This document shows positions 27,758 through 37,584 of a stretch of 64,000 bases of DNA, piece by piece. The notes under the pieces were generated by a model, which searched no databases, was not told where the DNA came from, and saw nothing but the letters and a program-made list of their open reading frames with translations. Made by a program: the position numbers and the translations under genes. This DNA is from an uncultured Erythrobacter sp. (GTDB lineage: Bacteria > Pseudomonadota > Alphaproteobacteria > Sphingomonadales > Sphingomonadaceae), in contig CANLZP010000001.1 in NCBI GenBank assembly GCA_947495695.1, forward strand, positions 1,261,069 to 1,325,068, given 5' to 3'. Within the stretch, counting starts at the first letter, position 1; each line of letters begins with the position of its first letter.

Positions 27758-27910
27758 TCACGCGAGCTCAACGATTGCGGCCGAGGTGGTTGCGGCCATG
27801 TGCGGCGCAAACTGCATTTGCGTGGTGAGCGCTACGAACAGAACCATCGCAGACGTGCTCGCAAGCGAGGCCAGGCCCAATTTGGTCTGGAAAAAGCTGC
27901 GGTCAAACAT
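27758..27910 (-). CDS. Small membrane protein at head of psp operon (50 aa)
   Basis: Begins MFDRSFFQTKLGLASLAS and continues into a hydrophobic stretch AMVLFVALTTQMQF, ending AAIVELA. AAGGAAACGAG precedes the ATG at 27910. A farther ATG at 27949 lies at or before the predicted sigma54 transcription start and is therefore unlikely. First gene after the promoter. Not a family I recognise; a membrane peptide or leader role is possible. Confidence 0.65.
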   Translation of the reverse strand: MFDRSFFQTKLGLASLASTSAMVLFVALTTQMQFAPHMAATTSAAIVELA

Positions 27911-27955
27911 GGTCTCGTTTCCTTCATTCAAAAGATCAATTCTGTTCATGTATCA

Positions 27956-27971
27956 GCAAGCAGCGTGCCAA
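27956..27971 (-). promoter_or_regulatory. Sigma54 (-24/-12) promoter of the psp operon
   Basis: On the minus strand TTTGGCACGCTGCTTGC matches the sigma54 consensus at every key base: TGGCACG, four bases, TTGC. Predicted start is near 27945. The divergent gene encodes PspF, the sigma54 activator known to drive pspA, so promoter and activator agree. Confidence 0.92.
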
Positions 27972-28034
27972 ACTCAAATAATTGCTATAAAACAATAGGA
28001 TAGAAATTTCTCTCAGTTACGTGTTTGGTTCCTA

Positions 28035-28063
28035 TTGCCAACCATTGGGAATTTTCACTATAG
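28035..28063 (+). promoter_or_regulatory. Sigma70-type promoter of pspF
   Basis: TTGCCA (28035-28040), 17 bases, CTATAG (28058-28063). The predicted start near 28070 is only a base or two before the pspF ATG at 28072, implying a leaderless or nearly leaderless message. Confidence 0.55.
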
Positions 28064-28071
28064 ATTGGGTA

Positions 28072-29115
28072 ATGGAACGGGATAATCAATTTATTGGGCA
28101 GTCCGGGGCCTTTCTCGACGCGGTTGAGCGGGCCTCTCGCGCTGCACCGATGAGCCGCCCGGTGCTGGTCATTGGCGAGCGCGGAACCGGCAAGGAGCTG
28201 ATCGCGGAACGCCTGCACCGTCTGTCTTTACGTTGGGGCGAGCCGCTGGTCATAATGAACTGTGCGGCCTTGCCCGAAACGCTGATCGAGGCTGAATTGT
28301 TTGGCCACGAAGCGGGTGCTTTCACCGGCGCTACCAAAGCGCGCGCAGGAAGGTTTGAAGAAGCCGACAAAGGCACTTTATTTCTCGACGAACTGGGCAA
28401 TCTGTCGATGGCAGCCCAGGAACGGCTGCTGCGCGCGGTGGAATATGGCGAGGTAACGCGGATCGGTTCATCGCGGCCTATTCGGGTGGATGTGCGCATC
28501 GTTGCGGCCACCAATGACGATTTGCCTTTGATGGCAGAGCGGGGCGAGTTTCGCGCTGATTTGCTCGACCGGTTGAGTTTTGAAGTGATCACCTTGCCTC
28601 CCCTGCGTGTGCGGGACGGGGATGTGGGCGTTCTAGCCGATTATTTCGGGCGGCGCATGGCAGCAGAATTGGAATGGCAGGCCTGGCCCGGCTTTGCCGA
28701 ACATGTGCAGCGCGGGCTGGAAAATCACGATTGGCCGGGCAATGTCCGAGAATTGCGCAATGTGATTGAGCGTGCTGTTTATCGTTGGGACAATTGGGAT
28801 GAACCGATTGCTCATGTGGTGTTTGATCCGTTCGATTCCCCGTGGAAGCCGTTCACTCCGGCGCACCGCCAGCTTGAGAATGGCACCAGTCATACCATCG
28901 GTCCGGCGGCAGCTTTGTCCGCGCCGCCCACCCAGGATTACGATTCAATCGATGATTTGCGCGGCGCTGTGGATGCGCACGAGCGCGCGATTGTGGAGCA
29001 TGCTTTGGGTAAGCATCGGTGGAACCAGCGCCAAACCGCCAAAGCCTTGGGCCTCAGCTATGACCAACTGCGCCATTGCATCAAGAAACACGGCTTGATG
29101 CAGGAAGATGATTGA
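28072..29115 (+). CDS. pspF: Psp operon transcriptional activator PspF
   Basis: Sigma54-dependent AAA+ activator without an N-terminal sensor domain, held in check by PspA. 347 residues: Walker A GERGTGKE near residue 34, the sigma54-contacting GAFTGA loop near 82, Walker B GTLFLDELG, arginine-finger region RADLLDRLSFEV, and a C-terminal Fis-type HTH WNQRQTAKALGLSYDQLRHC. The ATG at 28072 (MERDNQFIGQSGAF) matches family N-termini; the open frame extends to a GTG at 28021, which lies upstream of the proposed promoter. Divergent from the psp operon. Confidence 0.95.
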   Translation: MERDNQFIGQSGAFLDAVERASRAAPMSRPVLVIGERGTGKELIAERLHRLSLRWGEPLVIMNCAALPETLIEAELFGHEAGAFTGATKARAGRFEEADKGTLFLDELGNLSMAAQERLLRAVEYGEVTRIGSSRPIRVDVRIVAATNDDLPLMAERGEFRADLLDRLSFEVITLPPLRVRDGDVGVLADYFGRRMAAELEWQAWPGFAEHVQRGLENHDWPGNVRELRNVIERAVYRWDNWDEPIAHVVFDPFDSPWKPFTPAHRQLENGTSHTIGPAAALSAPPTQDYDSIDDLRGAVDAHERAIVEHALGKHRWNQRQTAKALGLSYDQLRHCIKKHGLMQEDD

Positions 29116-29145
29116 AGCGCAGTTTTTCGGTAAGGGGCGGCAGCG

Positions 29146-29754
29146 ATGTGCAATCTCTATAAGTTGAAGGCGTCTCCGGCAGAGATTGGCGACTTTTTCG
29201 ATGCAGAGTTAGAGGGTTTCTCGGCCAATATGGCAGGAGAAGTGTACCCCGGTTATCCCTCGGCGGTGGTGGCTGGTGGTCAGCTTCAATCGATGAATTG
29301 GGGGTTTCCGTTGCAGCGCAAGGGGGGCAAGGGTCAGGCGCTCAAGCCAAAGCCGGTGAACAATACGCGCACTGACAAGCTGAAGAGCTATTTCTGGCGA
29401 TCATCGTTTGAAAACCGCCGTTGCTTGATCCCGGTTTCCTCCTTTGCCGAGGCGCAGGGCCCCAAGGGAGCGATGACCCGCACTTGGATTTCCGCTGCTG
29501 ACGGGGCGTTGCTCGCCATGGCTGGAATTTGGCGCGATAGCGATGAGTGGGGCCTGAGCTTTTCCATGCTGATGACAGGGGCCAACGACCAGATGGCACC
29601 TATTCACAACCGCATGCCGGTAATCCTACCGCGTGAACAATGGAGCGAATGGACGGATGGTTCGCCGCACCAAGCCTTTGATCTGTGCCAACCCTATAAG
29701 GGGCGCTTGCTGATCGACCGCACCGACGAGCCATGGTTCAAACGGCGTTCTTAA
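29146..29754 (+). CDS. SRAP domain protein (YedK/HMCES family)
   Basis: Forms a covalent crosslink through Cys2 with abasic sites in single-stranded DNA, shielding them. 202 residues beginning MCNLY with the required cysteine directly after Met; VNNTRTDKL holds the active-site asparagine and IHNRMPVIL the conserved histidine. Although named SOS-associated, no LexA box is seen upstream. It follows pspF by 30 bases. Confidence 0.93.
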   Translation: MCNLYKLKASPAEIGDFFDAELEGFSANMAGEVYPGYPSAVVAGGQLQSMNWGFPLQRKGGKGQALKPKPVNNTRTDKLKSYFWRSSFENRRCLIPVSSFAEAQGPKGAMTRTWISAADGALLAMAGIWRDSDEWGLSFSMLMTGANDQMAPIHNRMPVILPREQWSEWTDGSPHQAFDLCQPYKGRLLIDRTDEPWFKRRS

Positions 29755-29835
29755 CGGTTGCAATCGTAACGCTACCCGCCTATCTGACCCCTAATCCCGA
29801 CATTGTTGAGACAAAGTTGGTTGCTGGCGCCGCAA

Positions 29836-29847
29836 GGGGCCGGCCCC
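29836..29847. repeat. 12-bp GC palindrome before rimP
   Basis: GGGGCCGGCCCC followed by AAAAAG, in the 142-base interval between the SRAP gene and rimP. Could form a short stem in the rimP leader; no T-run, so not a terminator on the plus strand. Nothing else is seen in this interval. Confidence 0.35.
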
Positions 29848-29896
29848 AAAAAGCTTTGCAGATGATGCGGTCAAATACGGAGACTGAGCGAGACAT

Positions 29897-30463
29897 ATGG
29901 CAGACATTGCCCGCCTGGAAGAGATCATTAGGCCCGAAGCGGAAGCGCTTGGGTTCGATCTCGTGCGGGTCAAGATGATGCCATCGGAAGCTGGTGATGG
30001 TGCACAAGCGCTGCAAATCATGGCCGAAGATCCCGCAACCGGCCAATTGGTGATCGAACAATGCGCTGCGCTAAGCCGTGCTGTTTCCGATGCCATGGAC
30101 GCCGCCGAAGAAGATGGTGAAGACCTGGTCCAGGGCGCGTATCATCTGGAAGTGAGCTCTCCGGGAATTGACCGTCCGTTGACCCGTCCCAAGGATTATT
30201 CCGATTGGGCTGGGCACGAGGCAAAGATCTCTTTGTCAGAGAAAATTGATGGACTGCGCAATTTGCGCGGGATTCTTGTCGGGATTGAAGGCGATGTCGT
30301 CACAATTGATGACAGGAAAGCGGGAACTGTTGCTTTCCCGCGTAATGCCATTCATGCGGCCAAGCTGGTTCTTACCGACGAGCTGATCGCAGCAACCCAA
30401 CCGCTCGACACCGCAGGTGCCGAGGAAGTTTTAGAAGTAGAAGAAGAGAAGGCTGACGACTGA
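29897..30463 (+). CDS. rimP: Ribosome maturation factor RimP
   Basis: Needed for 30S subunit assembly. 188 residues: N-terminal alpha/beta domain (LEEIIRPEAEALGFDLVRVK), the motif HLEVSSPGIDRPLT, and a C-terminal SH3-like barrel, with an acidic tail EEVLEVEEEKADD. Stop and nusA start share a base (TGATG). First gene of rimP-nusA-ylxR-infB. Confidence 0.95.
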   Translation: MADIARLEEIIRPEAEALGFDLVRVKMMPSEAGDGAQALQIMAEDPATGQLVIEQCAALSRAVSDAMDAAEEDGEDLVQGAYHLEVSSPGIDRPLTRPKDYSDWAGHEAKISLSEKIDGLRNLRGILVGIEGDVVTIDDRKAGTVAFPRNAIHAAKLVLTDELIAATQPLDTAGAEEVLEVEEEKADD

Positions 30464-32130
30464 TGGCCAGTGCTATTTCCGCCAATAAGGCAGAATTGAT
30501 TGCGATTGCGAATGCGGTTGCTTCGGAAAAGATGATCGACAAATCGATCGTTATCGAAGCGATGGAAGAAGCGATCCAGAAAAGTGCGCGCAACCGTTAT
30601 GGTGCCGAAAATGACATCCGCGCAAAGCTGGACCCGCAAACCGGCGATCTGCGCTTGTGGCGTGTGGTCGAAGTGGTTGAGGAAGTTGAAGACTACTTCA
30701 AGCAGATTGATCTGAAGGCCGCGCAAAAGCTGGAAGCTGATGCCAAGCTGGGTGACTTTATTGTCGATCCGCTGCCTCCGGTTGATCTGGGCCGCATTGA
30801 TGCTCAAAGCGCCAAGCAAGTGATCTTCCAGAAGGTTCGCGATGCCGAGCGCGAGCGTCAGTTTGAAGAGTTTAAGGACCGTGCCAACGAAGTGATCACA
30901 GGCGTGATCAAATCGGTCGAATTTGGTCATGTGATCGTCAATCTGGGCCGCGCCGAAGGTGTGATCCGTCGGGACCAGCAAATTCCGCGTGAAGCTGCCC
31001 GTGTGGGCGAGCGCGTGCGTGCGATCATCACCAAGGTAGAGCGCAACAATCGCGGACCGCAGATTTTCCTCAGCCGTGCGCACCCTGATTTCATGCGCAA
31101 GCTGTTTGCGCAAGAAGTGCCCGAAATTTATGACGGCATCATCGAAATCAAGGCTGCTGCGCGTGATCCGGGCAGCCGCGCCAAAATCGGTGTCATCAGC
31201 CACGACAGCTCGATCGATCCGGTCGGTGCCTGTGTGGGCATGAAGGGCAGCCGGGTTCAGGCGGTCGTGCAGGAATTGCAGGGCGAGAAGATCGACATCA
31301 TTCCATGGAGCGATGACACCGCGACATTCGTGGTCAACGCGCTACAGCCAGCCACCGTCAGCCGTGTTGTGCTGGACGAAGAAGAAGGCCGCATCGAAGT
31401 GGTTGTGCCCGATGATCAGCTGTCGCTGGCCATTGGTCGCCGCGGACAGAATGTGCGTTTGGCCAGCCAACTCACCGGTCACCAGATCGACATCATGACC
31501 GAGGAAGAGGCAAGCGAGAAGCGCAGCAAGGAATTTGCCGAGCGTTCCAAGATGTTCGAAGAAGAACTCGACGTGGATGAAACCTTGTCGCAGCTGCTGG
31601 TTGCTGAAGGCTTCGCCGAGCTGGAAGAAGTGGCCTATGTAGAACTGGCTGAACTGGCCAGCATCGAAGGCTTTGACGAAGAACTGGGCGAAGAATTGCA
31701 GAGCCGTGCCTTGGAAGCGCTTGAGCGTCAGTCCGAAACCTTCCGCGCTGTGCGCCGTGAATTGGGCGTTGAAGATGCGCTGGCAGAATTGCCGCATCTG
31801 AGCGAGGCCATGCTGGTCACGTTGGGCAAGGCCGGGATCAAAACACTGGACGATTTGGCCGATCTGGCCACCGATGAATTGATCCAGAAGAAGCGCGAAG
31901 CCCCGCGTCGCCGCAACAACAACGCCGATGGTCCTCCCATGCGCCGCGCTCCGCAGCGTCAGGAAGACAAGGGCGGTGTTTTGGGCGAGTATGGCTTAAA
32001 CGAAGAGCAAGGCAACGAGATCATCATGGCTGCTCGCGCGCATTGGTTCGAAGATGAAGAGGAAGCTCCGGCACCAGCTGCCGAGCAGACCGAAACACAG
32101 GAGGCCGCCGATGCGGACTCCACCAAATGA
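30463..32130 (+). CDS. nusA: Transcription termination/antitermination protein NusA
   Basis: RNA polymerase elongation factor. 555 residues: N-terminal domain (EAIQKSARNRYG), S1 domain (~130-200), two KH domains (VGACVGMKGSRVQAVVQEL; AIGRRGQNVRLASQLTG), two helix-hairpin-helix repeats, and an Arg/Asp-rich C-terminus typical of alphaproteobacteria. Its last 20 bases overlap the ylxR-like gene. Confidence 0.97.
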   Translation: MASAISANKAELIAIANAVASEKMIDKSIVIEAMEEAIQKSARNRYGAENDIRAKLDPQTGDLRLWRVVEVVEEVEDYFKQIDLKAAQKLEADAKLGDFIVDPLPPVDLGRIDAQSAKQVIFQKVRDAERERQFEEFKDRANEVITGVIKSVEFGHVIVNLGRAEGVIRRDQQIPREAARVGERVRAIITKVERNNRGPQIFLSRAHPDFMRKLFAQEVPEIYDGIIEIKAAARDPGSRAKIGVISHDSSIDPVGACVGMKGSRVQAVVQELQGEKIDIIPWSDDTATFVVNALQPATVSRVVLDEEEGRIEVVVPDDQLSLAIGRRGQNVRLASQLTGHQIDIMTEEEASEKRSKEFAERSKMFEEELDVDETLSQLLVAEGFAELEEVAYVELAELASIEGFDEELGEELQSRALEALERQSETFRAVRRELGVEDALAELPHLSEAMLVTLGKAGIKTLDDLADLATDELIQKKREAPRRRNNNADGPPMRRAPQRQEDKGGVLGEYGLNEEQGNEIIMAARAHWFEDEEEAPAPAAEQTETQEAADADSTK

Positions 32131-32899
32131 GCGCCTGACGTCCGACATCGCTGACGCTGCTGAGGCCCGCAATTCCGGGTCCGCTAAGGCCTGCGCCAAA
32201 GACGCGGGGCCGGAACGCAAATGCATTCTGACCGGCGACATTGCATCGCGTGATGCCTTGGTGCGTCTGGCCATATCGCCCGATGGTGATGTGCTATGCG
32301 ATCCTTTGGCCAAGGCCCCTGGCCGCGGTGCATGGATTGGCGTTAGTAAGGAGCAGCTTGAACAGGCCGTTGCCAAAGGACAGCTAAAAGGTGCCTTGGC
32401 GCGTGCGTTTAAAGGCGCACCGCTGAATATTGGCGCGGATTTGCCGGATCAAATCCAAAGCGCTTTAGAGCGTGTTTTGTTGGACCGGTTGGGAATTGAA
32501 ATGCGTGGAGGCCAGATTGTGCTTGGTTCTGACCGCATAGCCGAACAGGCGCGCAAAGGGCGCATTGCCCTGTTATTGCATGCCAATGATGCCAGCGAAG
32601 ACGGGCGCAAAAAGCTCGATCAGGCATGGCGTGTCGGGCGCGAAATGGAAGGCAGCGGACAGCGCGGCATAACCTTGCCACTGGACCGTGCGGCTTTGTC
32701 TGTGGCATTGGGCCGCGATAATGTCGTCCATTTGGGGGTCAGCGGCTCGGGTTTGAGCGGCGGTTCGGGTGCAAATGCCGCCGGCCGTGTCGAGGCCGCA
32801 ATATTGCGCCTGTTGCAGTATACGAAGGCCGAAGGGTCAGATGGAATTTCCGGTGGCGTGCAGTTTGCGCCAGCCACGGACGATAAATTGAACGCGTGA
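32111..32899 (+). CDS. YlxR (DUF448) / L7Ae-like RNA-binding protein
   Basis: 262 residues: YlxR domain with PERKCILTG and GRGAWIG at residues ~30-100, then an L7Ae/YlxQ-like fold (IALLLHANDASEDGRKKL), the combination seen in alphaproteobacteria between nusA and infB. The start is set by AGGAGG at 32099-32104 inside the nusA end and the ATG at 32111. Probably binds RNA or nucleoid; exact role unsettled. Confidence 0.9.
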   Translation: MRTPPNERLTSDIADAAEARNSGSAKACAKDAGPERKCILTGDIASRDALVRLAISPDGDVLCDPLAKAPGRGAWIGVSKEQLEQAVAKGQLKGALARAFKGAPLNIGADLPDQIQSALERVLLDRLGIEMRGGQIVLGSDRIAEQARKGRIALLLHANDASEDGRKKLDQAWRVGREMEGSGQRGITLPLDRAALSVALGRDNVVHLGVSGSGLSGGSGANAAGRVEAAILRLLQYTKAEGSDGISGGVQFAPATDDKLNA

Positions 32900-32915
32900 A
32901 GGATAGTTGAGCTAG

Positions 32916-35438
32916 ATGAGCGACGAAGAAAAAAAACCGGCCCGTAAACCGCTGACCCTTAAGGGTGCGCAGCCTGGAGAGGTCAAGCAGACCTTTAGCC
33001 ATGGTCGCACCAATAAGGTTGCGGTTGAGGTAAAGCGCCGCCGCAAGCTCTTGAAACCGGGTGAAACACCCGAGCCAGCGCCTGCGCCCACGCCTGCGCC
33101 TGCGCCAGAGCCAGTGGCAGAGGCCGCTGCGCCTGCGAAGAAGCCGGCTCCTAAGAAGCCGGCTGCTGCCGCTGAAACCCCGCAAGAACGCGTTGCTCGC
33201 CTGCAACGGGAAGCCGAAGAAGCGCGGCTGAAGATGGCCGAGGAAGCGCGCAAGCGTGACGACAAGGCGGCCAAAACCGCTGCCTCGGACGAGAAGAAGC
33301 GCGCCGAAGACAATCGCAAGGCAGAAGAAGACGCTGCCAAGCGTGCCGAGGATGAAGCCAAAGCGGCTGTGGCGGCTGAGAAGGCTGCCGAAGCGCAGGC
33401 TGAAGAAGCACCAGCAGCCGATCCGGTAGATGTAGCAACGCCTGCGCCTGCAGCGCGCAAATTCACGCCTGTTGCGCGCCCCGAACCAAAGCGTCCGGAA
33501 AAGAAGAAGAAAGAAGAAAAACGCGGCGCGCCCGAGCGTGGTGACAAGCGCCGTTCAGGCAAGCTGAGCGTTTCGAAAGCGCTCAATGAAGACGAGGGCC
33601 GCCGGGCTCGCTCACTCGCCGCGTTGAAGCGCGCGCGGGAAAAAGAACGCCGCGCCCAAGGTGGTCCATCCACTCCGCGTGAAAAGCAGGTGCGCGATGT
33701 GGTCGTGCCAGAAGCGATCACGGTTCAGGAACTGGCCAACCGCATGGCGGAAAAAGGCGCAGAACTGGTCAAATCGCTGTTCAACATGGGCATGATGGTG
33801 ACGGTCAATCAAACCATCGATGCTGATACGGCAGAATTGCTGGTCGAAGAATTTGGCCACAACATCCAGCGCGTTTCCGAAGACGACATCGAGATCAAGG
33901 TCGAGGAAGACAAGGACCCAGAAGAAACGCTGAAGCCGCGTCCTCCTGTGGTAACGATCATGGGCCATGTCGATCATGGTAAGACATCGCTGTTGGACGC
34001 TCTGCGTGGCACCAATGTGACCAAAGGCGAGGCCGGCGGCATCACCCAGCACATCGGCAGCTATCAGGTGACGACCAAGGACAAGCAGAAGATTACCTTC
34101 CTCGATACACCTGGCCACGCAGCCTTTACCGAAATGCGAGCCCGGGGTGCCAATGTTACCGATATCGTGGTGCTGGTGGTGGCTGCGGATGACGGCATTA
34201 TGCCGCAAACGATTGAAGCGATTAATCACACGAAAGCCGCTGGCGTTCCGATGATCGTTGCGATCAACAAGATGGATAAGCCAGAGGCCAATCCAGACAA
34301 TGTCCGCAACCGCTTGCTCGAACATGAAGTGATCGTGGAAAGCCTGTCGGGCGATGTGCAGGAAGTCGAAGTGTCGGCAACCAAGGGCACCGGTCTTGAC
34401 GAATTGCTCGAGAAAATCGCGCTTCAGGCAGAATTGCTTGAGCTGAAAGCGCGCCCTGATCGTGACGCTGACGCCATCGTGATCGAGGCGCAGTTGGATA
34501 AGGGCCGCGGCCCGGTCGCAACTGTGCTGGTTACACGCGGTACGCTGAAGCGTGGCGATACCTTTGTGGTTGGAACGCAAAGTGGCCGTGTTCGTGCGAT
34601 CATTAATGACCAAGGCAAGCAGATCAAAGAAGCTGGCCCATCCATGCCGGTTGAAGTGCTGGGCCTGGGCGGGGTTCCCGCTGCAGGTGACCAGCTGACC
34701 GTGGTCGAGAACGAACAGCGCGCCCGCGAAGTCGCTCAATTCCGTCAGGAAAAAGCGACAGAGCAACGCACCGCACTCGCACCGACCAATTTCGACACGA
34801 TGTTCAGCAATTTGCAGAGCGATCTAGTCGAATTCCCGGTCCTGGTGAAGGCAGACGTTCAGGGCAGTGTAGAGGCGATCAACACCGCGCTGCACAACCT
34901 TGGCAATGATCTGATCCAGGTTCGCGTCTTGCACGCTGGCGTTGGTGCGATCACCGAAAGCGATGTGGGTCTGGCGGCAGCGTCAAATGCTCCGATCATT
35001 GGCTTTAACGTGCGCCCCAATCCAAAGGCGCGCGAATTGGTCAAGCGCGACAATGTCGAGATGAAATATTACGACGTTATCTATCACCTGACCGAGGAAA
35101 TTGCGAAGGAAATGGCTGGCGAACTGGGTCCAGAGCGGATCGAGAACGTGGTTGGCCGTGCCGATGTCAAAGAAGTGTTCAAGTCCGGCAAGAAGGACAA
35201 GGCAGCTGGTCTGCTGGTCACCGAAGGCGTCATTCGCAAGGGGCTGCATGCGCGGCTTACGCGTGAAGATGTCATTGTCTCGGCTACCACCATCGCTTCA
35301 TTGCGCCGGTTCAAGGATGACGTGGACGAGGTCCGTTCGGGTCTTGAATGCGGCGTCGTGCTGGAAGACACCAATGACATCCAACCGGGCGACAGCCTGG
35401 AGGTCTTTGAGGTCGAAGAGCGCGAACGGACATTGTAA
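32916..35438 (+). CDS. infB: Translation initiation factor IF-2
   Basis: GTPase that places initiator tRNA on the 30S subunit. 840 residues: long Ala/Pro/Lys/Glu-rich N-terminal region (low complexity, ~50-200), IF2 N-domain, then the G domain with GHVDHGKTS (about 349), DTPGH (~397) and NKMD (~450), and the C-terminal fMet-tRNA-binding domains. Confidence 0.98.
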   Translation: MSDEEKKPARKPLTLKGAQPGEVKQTFSHGRTNKVAVEVKRRRKLLKPGETPEPAPAPTPAPAPEPVAEAAAPAKKPAPKKPAAAAETPQERVARLQREAEEARLKMAEEARKRDDKAAKTAASDEKKRAEDNRKAEEDAAKRAEDEAKAAVAAEKAAEAQAEEAPAADPVDVATPAPAARKFTPVARPEPKRPEKKKKEEKRGAPERGDKRRSGKLSVSKALNEDEGRRARSLAALKRAREKERRAQGGPSTPREKQVRDVVVPEAITVQELANRMAEKGAELVKSLFNMGMMVTVNQTIDADTAELLVEEFGHNIQRVSEDDIEIKVEEDKDPEETLKPRPPVVTIMGHVDHGKTSLLDALRGTNVTKGEAGGITQHIGSYQVTTKDKQKITFLDTPGHAAFTEMRARGANVTDIVVLVVAADDGIMPQTIEAINHTKAAGVPMIVAINKMDKPEANPDNVRNRLLEHEVIVESLSGDVQEVEVSATKGTGLDELLEKIALQAELLELKARPDRDADAIVIEAQLDKGRGPVATVLVTRGTLKRGDTFVVGTQSGRVRAIINDQGKQIKEAGPSMPVEVLGLGGVPAAGDQLTVVENEQRAREVAQFRQEKATEQRTALAPTNFDTMFSNLQSDLVEFPVLVKADVQGSVEAINTALHNLGNDLIQVRVLHAGVGAITESDVGLAAASNAPIIGFNVRPNPKARELVKRDNVEMKYYDVIYHLTEEIAKEMAGELGPERIENVVGRADVKEVFKSGKKDKAAGLLVTEGVIRKGLHARLTREDVIVSATTIASLRRFKDDVDEVRSGLECGVVLEDTNDIQPGDSLEVFEVEERERTL

Positions 35439-35445
35439 TTGCTCT

Positions 35446-35467
35446 CCCCTCTCGTCCGCGAGAGGGG
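35446..35467. terminator. Strong hairpin after infB (no T-run)
   Basis: CCCCTCTCG (35446-35454) pairs perfectly with CGAGAGGGG (35459-35467), with a 4-base loop, 8 bases past the infB stop. The missing T-tract argues against an intrinsic terminator; it may be an mRNA 3'-end stabiliser or a partial block before the downstream genes. Confidence 0.4.
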
Positions 35468-35537
35468 ACGGCAGTTTCCACACTTCATGCAGTTGCAAAT
35501 GCGGGCCATCGCAAACCATGCTGGCGGAGAATAGAGT

Positions 35538-35975
35538 ATGAACCGCGATAACAATTGGGTTTTAGAGCATGACTCGCCGCACTCAGAAATGCTCGGCTCT
35601 GAATTCCACGGATTTGACGAGGAAACAGCCACTGCGACCATGCGCTTCACCGTAAAACGTGAAATGTGCACCTGGCGCGGCGGAGTGCAGGGCGGCTTGG
35701 TTGCAGGCTATCTGGATGATGTGATGGGCTATGCCTATGTCGCTGCAACCCAAGGTGAGCAAGCACCGCTCAATCTGGAAATCTCGATGCAATTGCTCGG
35801 CCTATTGCCGATCGGTGCGACCATTATTGGCAAAGGCCGGGTGGTGCGTGGCGGACGGCGCGTGATCTTCCTGGAAGGCGAATTGCAAACCGAGGAAGGC
35901 CAAGTGCTGGCCCGGGCCACATCCACCGCCATTCCAACCCAGCGCCCCGTCGCTCCCCCGCAAGAGATCACCTGA
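35538..35975 (+). CDS. PaaI-type acyl-CoA thioesterase
   Basis: Hotdog-fold thioesterase, 145 residues, with the family core GGVQGGLVAGYLDDVMGYA (catalytic aspartate) and LLPIGATIIGKGRVVRGGRR. Stop and next start share a base (TGATG). Substrate not evident. Confidence 0.88.
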   Translation: MNRDNNWVLEHDSPHSEMLGSEFHGFDEETATATMRFTVKREMCTWRGGVQGGLVAGYLDDVMGYAYVAATQGEQAPLNLEISMQLLGLLPIGATIIGKGRVVRGGRRVIFLEGELQTEEGQVLARATSTAIPTQRPVAPPQEIT

Positions 35976-36526
35976 TGGAACGCTATTTGGCGTTGCTGGG
36001 CAGTATCAATATTGGCGGCAACCGGGTGAAGATGGTGGATTTGAAGGCCGCCTTTGCTGAACAGGGCTTCGACGATCTGACTACCGTTGCTGCCAGCGGC
36101 AATGTCATTTTGTCTGATGCACGCGACCGATTATTCATCGAAACTCAGTTTGAAAGCATTCTTGCCCAACGTTTCGGTTTCAAAAGTTGTGTAATGGTCC
36201 GAACGCGCGATGAAGTTGCTCGCGCGGTCAGCGACAATCCTTTCCACGGGACCGGACCGGAACATGGCTCGGACAAGATGGTGCACTCGATTTTCCTCAG
36301 CCAGCAACCCAAGCAATCCGCCTTTGATGAACTTTTGGAAGCGCACAAAACCAAGGGTAGCGAGCGGCTGGCATTGGGTGACCGTGTGCTCTATCTGGAT
36401 TACGTACACGGCGTTGGAGTGTCCGATTTGTCGAGCAAGTTTCTGGAACGCAGGCTTGGTTGCAAAGGCACCGCGCGCAATATGAACTCACTCAAGAATA
36501 TTCTTGCCAAGATGGATACAGCATAG
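35975..36526 (+). CDS. DUF1697 family protein
   Basis: 183 residues with the family opening [22 protein letters not shown] and the end [15 protein letters not shown]. No biochemical role is established for the family. Stop TAG shares its last base with the rbfA GTG, so it is translated in line with rbfA. Confidence 0.88.
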   Translation: MERYLALLGSINIGGNRVKMVDLKAAFAEQGFDDLTTVAASGNVILSDARDRLFIETQFESILAQRFGFKSCVMVRTRDEVARAVSDNPFHGTGPEHGSDKMVHSIFLSQQPKQSAFDELLEAHKTKGSERLALGDRVLYLDYVHGVGVSDLSSKFLERRLGCKGTARNMNSLKNILAKMDTA

Positions 36527-36936
36527 TGGCCCGCCAACAATCTACCTCTGAACAGCAATCGGTCCGCGTCTTGAAAGTGGGCGAGCGTGTGCGTCACATT
36601 TTGTCCGAATTGCTGGCGCGGCAGGAAGTGCATGACGAAACAGTCAGTGCGGCCAATATCGCTGTGACAGAGGTCCGCATGACGCCCGATTTGCGCAATG
36701 CGACCGCCTATGTGAAGCCTTTGTTGGGCTTGGCAGAGGAAGAAATCATCAAGGCGCTGCGTCAGAACACCGCCTTTTTGCAGCGCGAAGTTGCTAAGCG
36801 ATTGGGCCTGAAATTTGCACCCAAGCTGAAATTCAAGCCAGACGAAAGTTTTGACGAGGCAGAGCGGATCGAGAAACTGCTGTCCGATCCCAAGGTCGCG
36901 CGTGATCTCGACTGGGACGAGGTGGACGACAGCTAA
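36526..36936 (+). CDS. rbfA: 30S ribosome-binding factor RbfA
   Basis: KH-fold assembly factor for 16S rRNA 5' processing. 136 residues with [17 protein letters not shown] and [20 protein letters not shown] start at 36526 ([11 protein letters not shown]), tied to the preceding stop; the upstream open frame lies within DUF1697. In most alphaproteobacteria truB follows directly; here it is 11.5 kb away. Confidence 0.95.
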   Translation: MARQQSTSEQQSVRVLKVGERVRHILSELLARQEVHDETVSAANIAVTEVRMTPDLRNATAYVKPLLGLAEEEIIKALRQNTAFLQREVAKRLGLKFAPKLKFKPDESFDEAERIEKLLSDPKVARDLDWDEVDDS

Positions 36937-36968
36937 GCCAACGAGGCCAAACCAAGCGCTAGGCGGCT

Positions 36969-37550
36969 TCAACGCGGCGCGAGGCGCGCATTCATCGTTA
37001 TTGTGACGTTCTTGCCGACAATCAAATTGTAGGATTTCATGCCATAATTGCGGCGGTTGATCGTGGTGGTGGCAACCACTTCGATTGCTTCGCCCACCGA
37101 TGTGAGCGGTGGTTTGTCAAAGCTGACGACGAAGGTTTCTTCGCGGCTTACACCCCGAGCGGTCAATTGGCCTGTGACCGTGCCTTTGGTAGGGCTGGTC
37201 AATTCCAACTGGGTTCCGGCAAAGGTCACTTCGGGGTGTTTTTCCACCCAGAAGAATTTCTCGCCCTTCAACCGGTTTAGCGTCACATTATCGCCTGCGG
37301 TCAATTCCTTGGCATCAATGGTCAAGTCGAGCGACACAGCTTCTGGCGTGTTCTCATCAAACCGGACGGTCCCGGAAATCTTGGGAAACCCTGCTGTCTT
37401 GCTACCCAATCCCAGGAACGGAACCTTTGCGCTGGCGCTGCTGTTTGCCGGGTCCAATGAGTAGATCTGAGGCGCGGTCAGCCCAGTACTGGCGGCGCCC
37501 AGCATCGCGGCTGCAAGCAGGGCCAAAGATGATCGGACGAGCACACTCAT
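36969..37550 (-). CDS. YceI family periplasmic protein
   Basis: Lipocalin-like protein binding an isoprenoid or other amphiphile. 193 residues: signal peptide from the ATG at 37550 (VLVRSSLALLAAAMLGAAS), then the YceI barrel with ISGTVRFDEN, HPEVTFAGTQLEL and TARGVSREETF. The upstream extension to 37622 is not supported. Convergent with rbfA. Confidence 0.92.
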   Translation of the reverse strand: MSVLVRSSLALLAAAMLGAASTGLTAPQIYSLDPANSSASAKVPFLGLGSKTAGFPKISGTVRFDENTPEAVSLDLTIDAKELTAGDNVTLNRLKGEKFFWVEKHPEVTFAGTQLELTSPTKGTVTGQLTARGVSREETFVVSFDKPPLTSVGEAIEVVATTTINRRNYGMKSYNLIVGKNVTITMNARLAPR

Positions 37551-37584
37551 GACAATTCTACGCGCATGCTCCTGAAAACGTTCC

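Noticed and set aside
27911..27949. Longer start (ATG 27949) for the leader ORF of the psp operon
   Set aside because: It lies at or before the transcription start predicted from the sigma54 promoter and has a poorer ribosome site.
29100..29146. LexA box upstream of the SRAP gene
   Set aside because: No GTTC-N7-GTTC pattern is present despite the SOS-associated name of the family.
33612..34766. 384-codon minus-strand open frame inside infB
   Set aside because: Antisense to the IF-2 G domain; an effect of codon bias.
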